DNA of 64,000 bases. Source: Paracraurococcus sp042666655 (GTDB lineage Bacteria > Pseudomonadota > Alphaproteobacteria > Acetobacterales > Acetobacteraceae). Shown here piece after piece: positions 42,357 through 52,104 of this stretch; the stretch's first letter is position 1, and the number at the start of each line of letters is the position of its first letter. A program made the position numbers and the translations under genes. Location: NCBI RefSeq assembly GCF_042666655.1, contig NZ_JBHTDE010000001.1, positions 1,116,001-1,180,000 of the forward strand, in the 5' to 3' direction. Under the pieces are notes generated by a model, which worked only from the letters and a program-made list of their open reading frames with translations, made no database searches and was not told the origin of the DNA.

Positions 42357-43421
42357 ATGTTCAGCGGGTATCGCCCGATCGATTGCGACCTTCATCCCAT
42401 GGTGCCGGGCATGAAGGCATTGACCCCCTACATGGACGCCTTCTGGGCCGACCAGGTGGCGGAGCGCGGGATCACCACGCTCGACAGCCAATCCTGGCCG
42501 GTGAACTCGCCGAAGACCATCCGGGCCGACTGGCGCGGCGCAAACGGCCGCGGCGCTGATACGGTGGATCAGCTGCGCGGCCAGGTGCTGGACCGATTCG
42601 GCATCGAGACCGGCATACTCAACCCGCTCTATGGTGTGCAGCTCGTCCTCAACCAGGACATGGCGGTCGCCTTCACCCGCGCCCTAAACGATTGGACCCG
42701 GGCGGAATGGCTCGACCGCGACGAGCGGTTGCGGGCCTCCATCGTGCTGCCCATGCAGAACGTCGCCGCGGCGGTGGAGGAGATCGAGCGGCTCGGCCCC
42801 GACCGCCGCTTCGTCCAAGTGCTGGCGCTGGTGATGGGGGAGAACCCGCTGGGCAAGCGGCAATACTGGCCGATCTACGAGGCCTGCGTGCGGCACGGCC
42901 TGGCGCTCGGCATCCATGCCGGCAGCGCCTACCGGCATCCGCAGACCTCGGTCGGCTGGACCTCCTGGTACCTCGAGGAATACGCCGCCAACCAGCAGGG
43001 ATTCCAGAGCACGCTTGCCAGCCTGCTGACCGAGGGGGCGCTGGTGAAGCACCCCGAACTGAAGGTCGTCCTGCTGGAATCCGGCGTCACCTGGCTGCCT
43101 GCCTTCCTCTGGCGGCTGTCGAAGACCTGGAAGGGCGTCCGCTTCGAGATCCCCTGGGTGGACCGGCTGCCGGCCGAGATCATCCGCGACCAGGTCCGCC
43201 TGACCGTGCAGCCGCTGGACGCGCCGGCGGACGCGGTGGAACGCGTGCTGGACCATTTGCGCTCGGACAAGATGCTGCTCTGGGCCTCCGACTGGCCACA
43301 CTGGCAATATGACGGCGACGCGGCGGTGCCGCCCGGCATCCCGGCCTCGCTGATGCCCAAGCTGATGCGCGAGAACGCGCTTGCGACCTACGACCGTATC
43401 CGGGAGGGAGTGCCCGCATGA
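42357..43421 (+). CDS. Amidohydrolase family protein (ACMSD-like), first of pair
   Basis: 354 aa, TIM-barrel amidohydrolase_2. The metal site uses 'IDCDLHP' (Asp-x-His in place of the classical His-x-His), 'LGIHAGSAYRH' and 'LWASDWPHWQYD'. Relatives decarboxylate aromatic or semialdehyde acids or hydrolyse lactones. The specific reaction is unknown. Its stop codon overlaps the ATG of the second amidohydrolase (ATGA). Comparison suggests an ancient duplication, with 'RYWPIYEA' here and 'RYWPIYGA' in the partner. Confidence 0.85.
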   Translation: MFSGYRPIDCDLHPMVPGMKALTPYMDAFWADQVAERGITTLDSQSWPVNSPKTIRADWRGANGRGADTVDQLRGQVLDRFGIETGILNPLYGVQLVLNQDMAVAFTRALNDWTRAEWLDRDERLRASIVLPMQNVAAAVEEIERLGPDRRFVQVLALVMGENPLGKRQYWPIYEACVRHGLALGIHAGSAYRHPQTSVGWTSWYLEEYAANQQGFQSTLASLLTEGALVKHPELKVVLLESGVTWLPAFLWRLSKTWKGVRFEIPWVDRLPAEIIRDQVRLTVQPLDAPADAVERVLDHLRSDKMLLWASDWPHWQYDGDAAVPPGIPASLMPKLMRENALATYDRIREGVPA

Positions 43422-44527
43422 ACGTCATCCAGCCCATCCAGGTGCCCGGCAAGCCGGCCGCCGCCACGCTCGGCCTCATCGACGTGGACATCCATCCGCG
43501 GCCGAAGGCGATCACCGAGTTCAAGCCCTTCATGTCGGACCGCTGGTGGCAGCACCTGCAGACCTGGGGCATGCGCCAGCGGCACGGCTTCACCGGCGGC
43601 CAGCCGCCCTTCCCGAAGGCGCAGCCGCTGGCCTCGCGCCGCGACGCCTGGCCGCCCAATGGCGGGACGCCGGCTTCCGACCTCGACTTCCTGCGCTTCC
43701 AGCTGCTGGACAATTACGGCACCGATATCGGCGTGCTGAACCCCTTGCAGCCGAGCGGGCAGGGCGACCGCAACAACGCCTTCTCCGCCGCCATGGCGCA
43801 TGCCGTGAACGAGTGGCAGCTGGAGGCCTGGCTGCGCAAGGAACCTCGCCTGCGCGGCAGCATCGTGGTGCCCTACGAGGACCCGATCGCCTCCGCCGCC
43901 GAGATCCGCAAGCGTGCCGGCGACCCGAATTTCTGCCAGGTCCTGATGATGAGCCGGACCGCGGAGCCCGCCGGCAACCCGCGCTACTGGCCGATCTACG
44001 GGGCCGCGGCCGAGGCCGGCCTGCCCGTCGCCTTCCACGCCTTCGGCTATAGCGGCTGGGCGATGACCAATGGCGGCTGGCCGAGCTTCTACATCGAGGA
44101 GGTGTCGGAACATGCCACCTCCTGCCAGAACCAGGTGATCTCGCTGGTGGTGGAGGGCGTGCTCGAGCGCTTCCCCGCGCTGAAGATCATCCTGATCGAA
44201 TGCGGCTTCGCCTGGCTGCCATCGGTCGGCTGGCGGCTGGACCAGGCCTGGAAGAGCCTGAAATCCGAGGTGCCGCACCTCACGCGCCTGCCGTCGCAGC
44301 AGATCCGCCAGCAGATCTGGGTGTCCACCCAGCCGATGGAGGAGCCGGAGCGCGGCGGCCACCTGCTCGACATCATGGAATGGGTGGGGTGGGACCGGAT
44401 CCTGTTTGCCTCGGACTACCCGCACTGGGACTTCGACGATGCGCGGTCCGCGATGCCGGGGGTGGTGCCGGCGGAGCGGCGGGCGGCGATCTATGGCGGG
44501 AATGCGCGGGTGCTCTACGGGCTCTGA
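43418..44527 (+). CDS. Amidohydrolase family protein (ACMSD-like), second of pair
   Basis: 369 aa. Same fold as its neighbour: 'LIDVDIHPRP' at the N-terminus, 'VAFHAFGYSGWA' in the middle and 'LFASDYPHWDFDD' near the end, with 'ECGFAWLPSVGWRLDQAW' matching 'ESGVTWLPAFLWRLSKTW' of the partner. The pair is translationally coupled, so a heteromeric enzyme is plausible. Followed at once by a repeat copy and a Rieske protein. Confidence 0.85.
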   Translation: MNVIQPIQVPGKPAAATLGLIDVDIHPRPKAITEFKPFMSDRWWQHLQTWGMRQRHGFTGGQPPFPKAQPLASRRDAWPPNGGTPASDLDFLRFQLLDNYGTDIGVLNPLQPSGQGDRNNAFSAAMAHAVNEWQLEAWLRKEPRLRGSIVVPYEDPIASAAEIRKRAGDPNFCQVLMMSRTAEPAGNPRYWPIYGAAAEAGLPVAFHAFGYSGWAMTNGGWPSFYIEEVSEHATSCQNQVISLVVEGVLERFPALKIILIECGFAWLPSVGWRLDQAWKSLKSEVPHLTRLPSQQIRQQIWVSTQPMEEPERGGHLLDIMEWVGWDRILFASDYPHWDFDDARSAMPGVVPAERRAAIYGGNARVLYGL

Positions 44528-44591
44528 AGGAAGATCGGGGAGGGGGGAACCTCCTCCCCGAACCCCGCCACCCTTTTTCTGTGAGTCTGCC
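44528..44591 (+). repeat. Dispersed hairpin repeat, copy D
   Basis: Directly after the amidohydrolase stop: AAGATCGGGGAGG, GGGGAA, CCTCCCCGAACCCC, then CCTTTTTCTGTGAGTCTGC. The stem CGGGGAGG/CCTCCCCG is perfect. It nearly matches copy F when F is reversed. The 3' edge touches the GTG start of the Rieske gene, so this copy may limit or shape its translation. Confidence 0.75.
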
Positions 44592-45005
44592 GTGCCCAAG
44601 CATGTCGTCTGTGCCGTCGCCGAGATCCCGCCGGGCGGGCGCAAGCTGGTGGAGGCCGAGGGGAAGCGGATCGTCGTCTTCAATCTGGACGGCGAGTTCT
44701 TCGCGCTGAGCGACCGCTGCCCGCACCAGGGCGGCAGCCTCTGCGCCGGGCTGCTGAGCGGCCATGTCGATAGCCCGGAGCCGGGGGTGTACGTCTATGG
44801 CCGCCGCGGCGAGATGATCCGCTGCCCCTGGCACTACTGGGAATTCGACATCCGCACGGGGAAAAGCTGGTTCGACCCGAAGCGGGTGCAGGTGCGGCAG
44901 TACGCGGCGCATGTGGAAACGGGGGCGGCGCTGGTGGAAGGGCCATATGTGGCGGAGACGTTCCCGGTGCAGGTCGAGGACGCCTATGTGGTGGTGGAGG
45001 CCTAG
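44592..45005 (+). CDS. Rieske [2Fe-2S] ferredoxin-type protein
   Basis: 137 aa. The cluster ligands are Cys43 and His45 ('DRCPHQGG') and Cys78 and His81 ('RCPWHYWEF'). No membrane segment is present, so it is a soluble electron carrier of the kind that serves oxygenases. Start GTG 44592 is the first possible start after the repeat. No oxygenase is in the window, so its partner is unknown. The link to the amidohydrolase pair is positional only. Confidence 0.85.
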   Translation: MPKHVVCAVAEIPPGGRKLVEAEGKRIVVFNLDGEFFALSDRCPHQGGSLCAGLLSGHVDSPEPGVYVYGRRGEMIRCPWHYWEFDIRTGKSWFDPKRVQVRQYAAHVETGAALVEGPYVAETFPVQVEDAYVVVEA

Positions 45006-45077
45006 GATCGCGCCAGCCTGATGGCCGGACAGCGGTCCGACGCGAAGTCCCGCGCCGGACCCATCGAGGCCGAGGCT

Positions 45078-45638
45078 TCAGGCGTTCGCCAGCGACAGCA
45101 CCACGCGGCGATTCTGCGCCCGCCCCTTGGCGTCACTGTTCGATGCGACCGGATCCGCCTCACCCATGCCCCGCGCCGAGACCATGTCGGATCGGACGCC
45201 CTGCGAGATCAGGTACTCCATGACCGCCTCGGCCCGCTTCTGCGACAATATCTGGTTCGACGTGATGCCTTGTCGCTGCAGCGCCGGGCCGATGGGAGCA
45301 TTGTCGGTGAAGCCGGTGACGATGAGCTTGTTCTGCTGGGTCGGCGCCAGCTTCCGGCTCATGTCGGCGATGATATGCTTGCCCCTCTCGCGCATCTCCC
45401 AGCTGCCTGGGGCGAACAGCAGGTCGCTGTTCACGGTGTAGGCGATCGCGCCCTGTAGCCGGCCGACCTGCTGACGTTCCGCCGCAAGCGTGGCGGACTG
45501 CGCCGCAAGCTGCCGTTTCAGCTGGTTGTTCTCCGCTTGCAGCGCGTCGTAGTCGCTTTGGGACACGCAGCCTGCGACCACGATAGGGGCGAACAGCACG
45601 CCTGCCATGCGATGCATCCGCGACACGAATCTGGCCAT
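45078..45638 (-). CDS. OmpA/MotB-domain lipoprotein
   Basis: 186 aa. The signal peptide ends in a lipobox, 'VVAGC' (Cys24). A coiled-coil-like segment follows ('DALQAENNQLKRQLAAQS'), then an OmpA-type peptidoglycan-binding domain with 'TGFTDNAPIG' and 'LSQKRAEAVMEYLISQGV', and 'GEADPVASN...GRAQNRRV' near the end. It anchors the outer membrane to the wall. ATG 45638 is chosen because AAAGGAA precedes it and the signal peptide is well placed. ATG 45686 is possible. Confidence 0.85.
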   Translation of the reverse strand: MARFVSRMHRMAGVLFAPIVVAGCVSQSDYDALQAENNQLKRQLAAQSATLAAERQQVGRLQGAIAYTVNSDLLFAPGSWEMRERGKHIIADMSRKLAPTQQNKLIVTGFTDNAPIGPALQRQGITSNQILSQKRAEAVMEYLISQGVRSDMVSARGMGEADPVASNSDAKGRAQNRRVVLSLANA

Positions 45639-46083
45639 CTGTCCCATTCCTTTCATCGGCATTTTTCGATCGGTGCAGGAATTCATGCATCATTCTTCCC
45701 GCAGTACGACTGTTCATTCGCAAATGTAATGGCTGGCCGAGAATAGGCGGTGCGTTGGTGGAAGCGCGGGGATTCACTATCGGAATTCCGTCGATTTCTC
45801 CATGCGGGTCATTCGGTGACTGGGATGACCCGATCTGGGTCCAAGCGCGCCAGGAAGGTTAGACCCCCCCCCGGCCGGATGCTCGGCATGTCGCCTGGAC
45901 GCAGAACGCCGCGCCGCAGGCCGCAAACCATTGCGGTGCCGCGTTCACCTCCGAAGGTCGGTCGTCGTGGTCGGTGCGGGGACGTGGCGCGGCCTGGGGC
46001 GGCCGGATTGCGCGAAGGGTGGCTTCCGACGCCGCGAGCCTGTAGAACCCGCAGCCTCGCCGCACCGGACACCCGCGCAGCCC
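45639..46083. other. 445-base intergenic region between the OmpA-like and secG genes
   Basis: Lower G+C than the surroundings in 45640-45790. It holds a palindrome CGGAATTCCG (45781-45790) and an 8-bp hairpin (CGGGTCAT 45805-45812, ATGACCCG 45825-45832). It must contain the divergent promoters of both genes. I looked for a tRNA here, as secG is sometimes flanked by one, and see none. Confidence 0.45.
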
Positions 46084-46404
46084 ATGGCCACCGTCCTCCT
46101 CATCATTCACCTCTTCGTGACCCTTGCCCTGATCGGCGTAGTGCTCCTGCAGCGCTCCGAGGGTGGCGGGCTCGGCGTCGGCTCCTCCCAGGGCATGGGC
46201 GGCTTCATGACCGGCCGCGGCACCGCGAACCTGCTCACCCGCACCACGGCCGTGTTGGGCACCGTCTTCTTCGCGCTGTCGCTGACCCTGGCGATCCTCG
46301 GCCGCGGCACCGCCGGCCCGCGCTCGATCCTCGACGCGCCGCCGGCCGCCACCGCCCCCGCGCTGCCGGCGACCCCCGCCGCACCCAGCGTCCCGACCAA
46401 CTGA
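46084..46404 (+). CDS. secG: Preprotein translocase subunit SecG
   Basis: 106 aa. Two transmembrane helices (about 3-23 and 54-74) surround the conserved loop 'VLLQRSEGGGLGVGSSQGMG' and 'RGTANLLTRTTAVLG'. The Pro/Ala-rich C-terminal tail is typical of alphaproteobacterial SecG. It assists SecYE in protein export. It comes first in the secG-pyrG pair. Confidence 0.93.
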   Translation: MATVLLIIHLFVTLALIGVVLLQRSEGGGLGVGSSQGMGGFMTGRGTANLLTRTTAVLGTVFFALSLTLAILGRGTAGPRSILDAPPAATAPALPATPAAPSVPTN

Positions 46405-46539
46405 TGCCGAGTCGCACCGACTGCGGCATGGCCGCGCCGATGCGCAAGCCGGCTTATTCGCACATCTCCCGCGAATGCATGGCCGCTCCCTCACACTGCG
46501 GGTAGCAGCGGCGGGCGTCACGCGGTAAGCAGGGCACCC

Positions 46540-48174
46540 ATGGCGCGGTTCGTATTCATCACCGGCGGCGTGGTCTCCTCCCTTGGCAAGGGCATTGCAG
46601 CGGCGTCGCTCGGCGCGCTGTTGCAGGCCCGTGGCTACAAGGTGCGGCTGCGCAAGCTCGACCCCTATCTCAACGTCGATCCCGGGACGATGTCCCCGTA
46701 TCAGCACGGCGAGGTCTTCGTCACCGACGACGGCGCGGAGACCGATCTCGACCTCGGTCACTACGAGCGCTTCACCGGCGTCCACGCCACCAAGGCTGAC
46801 AATTGGACCACGGGCCGAATCTATTCCGACGTCATCGCCGCCGAACGGCGGGGCGACTACCTCGGCGGCACCGTCCAGGTCATTCCCCACATCACCGACA
46901 AGATCAAGGAAGTCGTCCAGGCCGAGACCGATGGCTACGACTTCGTCCTGGTCGAGGTCGGCGGCACGGTCGGCGACATCGAATCGCTGCCCTTCCTCGA
47001 AGCCATGCGGCAACTATCCAACGAGATGGGCCCGACCCGCAGCCTCTTCGTCCACCTCACCCTGGTGCCTTATATCGGCTCGGCCGGCGAGCTGAAGACC
47101 AAGCCGACCCAGCATTCGGTCAAGGAATTGCTCGGACTCGGTATCCAGCCGCAGATCCTGCTCTGCCGCTGCGACCGGCCGATCCCGGAGAACGAGCGCC
47201 GCAAGATCGCGCTCTTCTGCAACGTACGGCCCGAGAGCGTCATCCCGGCGCTCGACGCCAGCAGCATCTACGGCGTGCCGCTGCAGTATCATGCCGAAGG
47301 CCTGGACCAGGAAGTGCTGCGCCATTTCGGCTTGAGCGCCTATGGCGAGCCCGACATGCGCCGCTGGGAAGGCATCGTCCATTCCCTACGCCAGCCGGAA
47401 GGCGAGGTCACCATCGCCGTCGTCGGCAAGTATACCAACCTGCTCGACAGCTATAAGTCGCTGAACGAGGCGCTGACCCATGGCGGCATCGCCCACAATG
47501 TCCGGGTCAAGCTGGACTGGGTCGACTCGGAGGTCTTCGAGCGCGATGAGGAGGCGGTCGCGCGGCTCGAAGGCGCCAGCGGCATCCTGGTCCCGGGCGG
47601 CTTCGGTGAGCGCGGCACCGCCGGCAAGCTCGAAGCCGTGCGCTTCGCCCGCGAACGCAAGGTCCCTTTCTTCGGCATCTGCTTCGGCATGCAGATGGCG
47701 GTGATCGAGGCGGCGCGGAACCTGGTCGGCCTCAAGGGCGCGTCCTCGACCGAATTCGGCCCCTGCGAGCATGCGGTCGTCGGGCTGATGACCGAATGGC
47801 TGCGCGGCAATGCGCTGGAACGCCGCAACGCCGCCGGCGACCTCGGCGGCACCATGCGGCTCGGCTCCTACCTGGCCCGCCTGGCCGAGGGCACGCTGGT
47901 GCAGCAGGTCTATGGCGGCGCCTCCGAGATCACCGAGCGCCACCGTCATCGTTACGAGGTCAACGTCAACTACAAGGACCGGCTGGAGGAAGTGGGGCTC
48001 CGCTTCTCCGGCATGTCGCCGGACGGCGCCTTGCCCGAGATCGTCGAATACCCCGACCACCCCTGGTTCATCGGCGTGCAGTTCCACCCCGAATTGCGCT
48101 CCAAGCCGTTCGAGCCGCATCCGCTGTTCCGCGGCTTCATCGGCGCCGCGATCCGCCAGGCGCGGCTGGTCTGA
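46540..48174 (+). CDS. pyrG: CTP synthase
   Basis: 544 aa, full length. The synthetase domain starts 'FVFITGGVVSSLGKGIAAAS' with the ATP loop, then 'DPYLNVDPGTMSPYQHGEV' and 'VGDIESLPFLEA'. The glutamine amidotransferase domain has its nucleophile C381 in 'FFGICFGMQ' and the His/Glu pair in 'VQFHPELRSKP'. It makes CTP from UTP using glutamine. Located 135 bases after secG. Confidence 0.97.
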   Translation: MARFVFITGGVVSSLGKGIAAASLGALLQARGYKVRLRKLDPYLNVDPGTMSPYQHGEVFVTDDGAETDLDLGHYERFTGVHATKADNWTTGRIYSDVIAAERRGDYLGGTVQVIPHITDKIKEVVQAETDGYDFVLVEVGGTVGDIESLPFLEAMRQLSNEMGPTRSLFVHLTLVPYIGSAGELKTKPTQHSVKELLGLGIQPQILLCRCDRPIPENERRKIALFCNVRPESVIPALDASSIYGVPLQYHAEGLDQEVLRHFGLSAYGEPDMRRWEGIVHSLRQPEGEVTIAVVGKYTNLLDSYKSLNEALTHGGIAHNVRVKLDWVDSEVFERDEEAVARLEGASGILVPGGFGERGTAGKLEAVRFARERKVPFFGICFGMQMAVIEAARNLVGLKGASSTEFGPCEHAVVGLMTEWLRGNALERRNAAGDLGGTMRLGSYLARLAEGTLVQQVYGGASEITERHRHRYEVNVNYKDRLEEVGLRFSGMSPDGALPEIVEYPDHPWFIGVQFHPELRSKPFEPHPLFRGFIGAAIRQARLV

Positions 48175-48313
48175 CGCGGCCGGAGGGCCGCCTGGCCCGC
48201 AGGCCTGGATCGGTCCGTCCCGCGACGGGGCGGGGGGAACATGACGGCAGCTTAGCTTGACGCCGGCGCTCCGGCCGGCGTCACTTCCCGCCTCCCATCG
48301 AGGCACCTTCCGC

Positions 48314-49243
48314 ATGCCCTTGCGTCGCAGCCTGGTCCTTCTCCTGCCCTTGCTGGCCATCGGTTGTGCCGGAGGAGGGCAGAAGGACCCGCCCTCGCCG
48401 CTGGCCCTCCGGCTCGGCACCGCGCTGGAAGCCGCCGACCCCAGCGCCGACGCCCTGATCCTGCGGATGGATGCCTTCGAGCGCATGGCGCGGCGCGAGG
48501 ATGCCGCGATCGGCTTCGCCGCCGGTGGCCGCCAGGCCGGCGCCCCGCGGCTCGGCGCCGCCGGGTCCGGCGCGGCGGAGGCCGCCGGCCAGGTGCTGAT
48601 GCCCGCCGTCACCGCGCTCGGCGACTATGCCCATGGCCTGGCCCAGCTGGCGGACGGCGAGCCGATCGAGCCGCGCTCCGGCCCCGCCGGCGCCCTGCTG
48701 GCCCAGGCTGCCGATGCCGGTCTGCAGGCGGTCCGCCAGACCGGCGGCGCCATGCCGCCCGAGCCGGTCCGCGCCGCCGGCCTGGCCGGCATCGCCGCCT
48801 TGTCCGACCTGCCCGACCGCATGGCCGCGACGCGCGGTGCCAACGTCCCCGCCATGCTGGCCGAGGCCGCGCCGCATCTTGCCTCCGTCACCTCCTTGCT
48901 GCGGGCGGCGATCGGGGCGGAGCCGGGCGACGGTACCCGCGGCGCCCTCCGCGCCCGGCGGGACGGGCTTGATGCCGCCCAGGCGCGCTTCCTCGCCGCC
49001 GTCGCCGCCGACCGCCGGCTCGGCCCCGGCGAGCGCTACACCATCTTCCGCAGCGTTGCCGACCAGCGCGACGACGACCCCGCCCAGGGCAGCTTCGCCG
49101 CCCTGATCGATGTGCTCGACACGCTGGAGGCGGCGCATGCCGCGCTTGCCGCTGGCGCGCCCGACGCGGCACCGAAGGTCGCCGCCTTCGAGGCCGCGGT
49201 GGCGCGGCTCGGCGCCATGGCCGAAGCCGCCCAGCGCAATTGA
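48314..49243 (+). CDS. Putative lipoprotein, Ala-rich (309 aa)
   Basis: Starts MPLRRSLVLLLPLLAIGCAG, a clear lipoprotein signal with lipobox 'LAIGC' (Cys18). The mature part is Ala-rich and probably all-helical, with no motif I recognise. It sits between pyrG and eno, where related genomes commonly carry kdsA. ATG 48314 is chosen by the signal peptide. Confidence 0.75.
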   Translation: MPLRRSLVLLLPLLAIGCAGGGQKDPPSPLALRLGTALEAADPSADALILRMDAFERMARREDAAIGFAAGGRQAGAPRLGAAGSGAAEAAGQVLMPAVTALGDYAHGLAQLADGEPIEPRSGPAGALLAQAADAGLQAVRQTGGAMPPEPVRAAGLAGIAALSDLPDRMAATRGANVPAMLAEAAPHLASVTSLLRAAIGAEPGDGTRGALRARRDGLDAAQARFLAAVAADRRLGPGERYTIFRSVADQRDDDPAQGSFAALIDVLDTLEAAHAALAAGAPDAAPKVAAFEAAVARLGAMAEAAQRN

Positions 49244-49254
49244 TCCGGCACGGC

Positions 49255-49506
49255 ATGGCGGTGGGCCTGCTGGGCGGCGGGCTGCTGGGCGTCCTCGGCC
49301 TGGCCGGCGCCGCCGGGTTCGGCCTCGTCCCCTTCGCGCCCTTCTGGGCCTTCCTGGCCTGCACCGCGGCGCTCGCGGGCCTCGCCCTGCGGCAGCCCGC
49401 GGAGCCGGAGGGCACCGGCCAGGGCCCTGCCATGGGCCCGGACGGCGCGCTCTCCGACGGCGGCGGGGGCGGCGATGCGGGCGGTGACGGCGGCGGCGCC
49501 GCCTAG
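49255..49506 (+). CDS. Small membrane protein with Gly/Asp-rich tail (83 aa)
   Basis: Two hydrophobic segments (about 3-22 and 26-46) are followed by a low-complexity tail of Gly, Asp and Ala. No family recognised. It begins 11 bases after the lipoprotein stop. A TTG at 49240 overlapping that stop is an alternative start. The pair might encode an envelope unit. Confidence 0.5.
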   Translation: MAVGLLGGGLLGVLGLAGAAGFGLVPFAPFWAFLACTAALAGLALRQPAEPEGTGQGPAMGPDGALSDGGGGGDAGGDGGGAA

Positions 49507-49607
49507 CCCCGGCAGAGTCGCGTGCGGGTGACATCCCGCCCGAACCCCTTGCCCCTGGGGCAGGACCGTCTTATGGCCGGCGCACCCAAAGCGACCCGGA
49601 GACGCGC

Positions 49608-50885
<1,278 letters not shown>

Positions 50886-50887
50886 GC

Positions 50888-51031
50888 GGAAGCAAGGTTG
50901 GGGGGAAGATATTCTCCCCAGACCCCTCATCGATCTTCTGGAGCCGGGACCTGCCGCGCGGCATGTGCCAACCCGCAAAAAGGAAGGGCGGGGTCTGGGG
51001 AGGGAATGCATTTTCCTCCGCAACCTTTCCT
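50888..51031. repeat. Composite hairpin repeat, copies E1 (+) and E2 (-)
   Basis: E1 (50888-50950) reads AAGCAAGGTTGGGGGGAAGA, TAT, TCTCCCCAGACCCC, then ATCTTCTGGAGCC. E2 (50960-51031) is inverted: GGAAAGGTTGCGGAGGAAAA, TGCA, TTCCCTCCCCAGACCCCGCC, then TTTTTGCGGGTTGGCA on the minus strand. As at 40001-40152, the two tails face each other across CCGCGCGG. It sits 3 bases after the eno stop. Confidence 0.72.
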
Positions 51032-51125
51032 GCCCATCCGGCACGCGCTGTGGCATACGATCCTGCTTGCCAAAACGCGCCGGCACTGATTCTCTCTCGT
51101 CCGGACAGCTTGGGGTTGTGGTTTC

Positions 51126-51458
51126 ATGTCCTTTGGCCGCGCGCTGAAGCGCCGGATGCGTGATGCCGTGCTGCCGGTCGCCTTCGCGGCGCTCTGCGGC
51201 TATTTCGTCTGGAACGCCCAGCTCGGCGATTTCGGCCTGGTGGCGCGCGAGCAGAAGCTGGAGAACATCGCCCTGGCCCGCGCCACCCTGGCCAAGGCCG
51301 AAGCCGACCGCGAGGCACTGGAGCGCCGCGTCACCGGCCTGCGCGGCGACCGGATCGACCGCGACCAGTTGGACGAGCGGGCGCGCACCTTGCTGAATTT
51401 GGTCGGCAAGGACGAGATCGTCATCCCCTACGAACCGGGCAAGCGGCTGTTCCAATAG
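51126..51458 (+). CDS. ftsB: Cell-division protein FtsB/DivIC family
   Basis: 110 aa. A transmembrane segment (about 15-30) follows a short basic cytoplasmic part. A coiled coil ('REQKLENIALARATLAKAEA' and on to about 75) and the conserved 'DQLDERARTLLNLVGKDEIV' end the protein. Septum-formation proteins of this type bridge FtsL and FtsQ at the division site. The location after eno is conserved in alphaproteobacteria. Symbol assigned from family and position. Confidence 0.87.
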   Translation: MSFGRALKRRMRDAVLPVAFAALCGYFVWNAQLGDFGLVAREQKLENIALARATLAKAEADREALERRVTGLRGDRIDRDQLDERARTLLNLVGKDEIVIPYEPGKRLFQ

Positions 51459-52104
51459 GCCATTCCAATCCGGCGGCGTGGCCGGACTGCGGTCGCCGAT
51501 CCAGCGCCAGCCGTCCCGGCGGCCGGTGAACCGCTACGGCAGACCCCGCGCTGCCGCGCAGGATGCGGACGGCATGGCCGTCTGAAGCACGGGGCAAGGA
51601 AGGCCGGCGTCAGCGTCCGGCTCCTCCTGGCGCGGTCCCCGCAGCGCCGCTTCATGATCGGGCGGGCAACGCAGCGCGGCGGCGTCCGGCGGGATCATCG
51701 CGGTGAGCGGCGGCTCCGGCGGAGGCTTGCCGCGCCGCGCCACGCCCGTGGTGCCGGGCATGTCGCACCGCCTGCCACGCCAGGGCGGGCAGCTGGCGGA
51801 CCCCATCCGACACCGGTTTTCCGTTCTCGCTCGGTCTGATGGTGGCACGAGAGGGTGCCTGCCGCCGGGCGCGTGCGGATGATGCGCATCGCCGGCCCTG
51901 ACCTTGGCGGTTCTTGCGCCGCGAAACGGTTTTCCGCAACGGTTGCCCAACGCTGGCGAAACGGCCGCTTTCCTGATTAACCATCTTGAGGTTAATCATC
52001 GTATTGCGTTGCAGCATAGGGCTTTTTTTCACTTCGCTGTCGCTTGTCGTGGCGCACCGGGTTGCGTAGATCACGGGGACCGGAGACGAAAGGGAGCCGT
52101 CCAG
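51459..52104. other. 646-base region upstream of pdhA, no gene supported
   Basis: The left two thirds (51459-51900) is G+C-rich with several open frames on both strands, but none has family-like sequence or a ribosome site. The right part (51940-52060) is AT-richer and promoter-like: GATTAACC palindrome, then TTGCGTTGCAGCATAGGG and a T-tract. This unusually long leader may carry regulation of the whole pdh operon. Confidence 0.45.
51974..51998 (+). promoter_or_regulatory. Perfect palindrome upstream of pdhA (candidate operator)
   Basis: TGATTAACC (51974-51982), spacer ATCTTGA, GGTTAATCA (51990-51998). The 9-bp arms are perfect and lie about 107 bases before the pdhA start in an AT-rich patch. 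This size and symmetry suit a dimeric repressor or activator of the pyruvate dehydrogenase operon. The regulator is unknown. Confidence 0.45.

Noticed and set aside
45780..46083. A tRNA next to secG
   Set aside because: I found an 8-bp hairpin and a palindrome but no cloverleaf, no T-arm consensus GTTCRA and no CCA-adjacent acceptor stem.
51534..51950. Possible gene in the region upstream of pdhA (minus strand)
   Set aside because: Low-complexity Arg/Pro/Ala sequence, no ribosome site and no recognisable domain; treated as intergenic.
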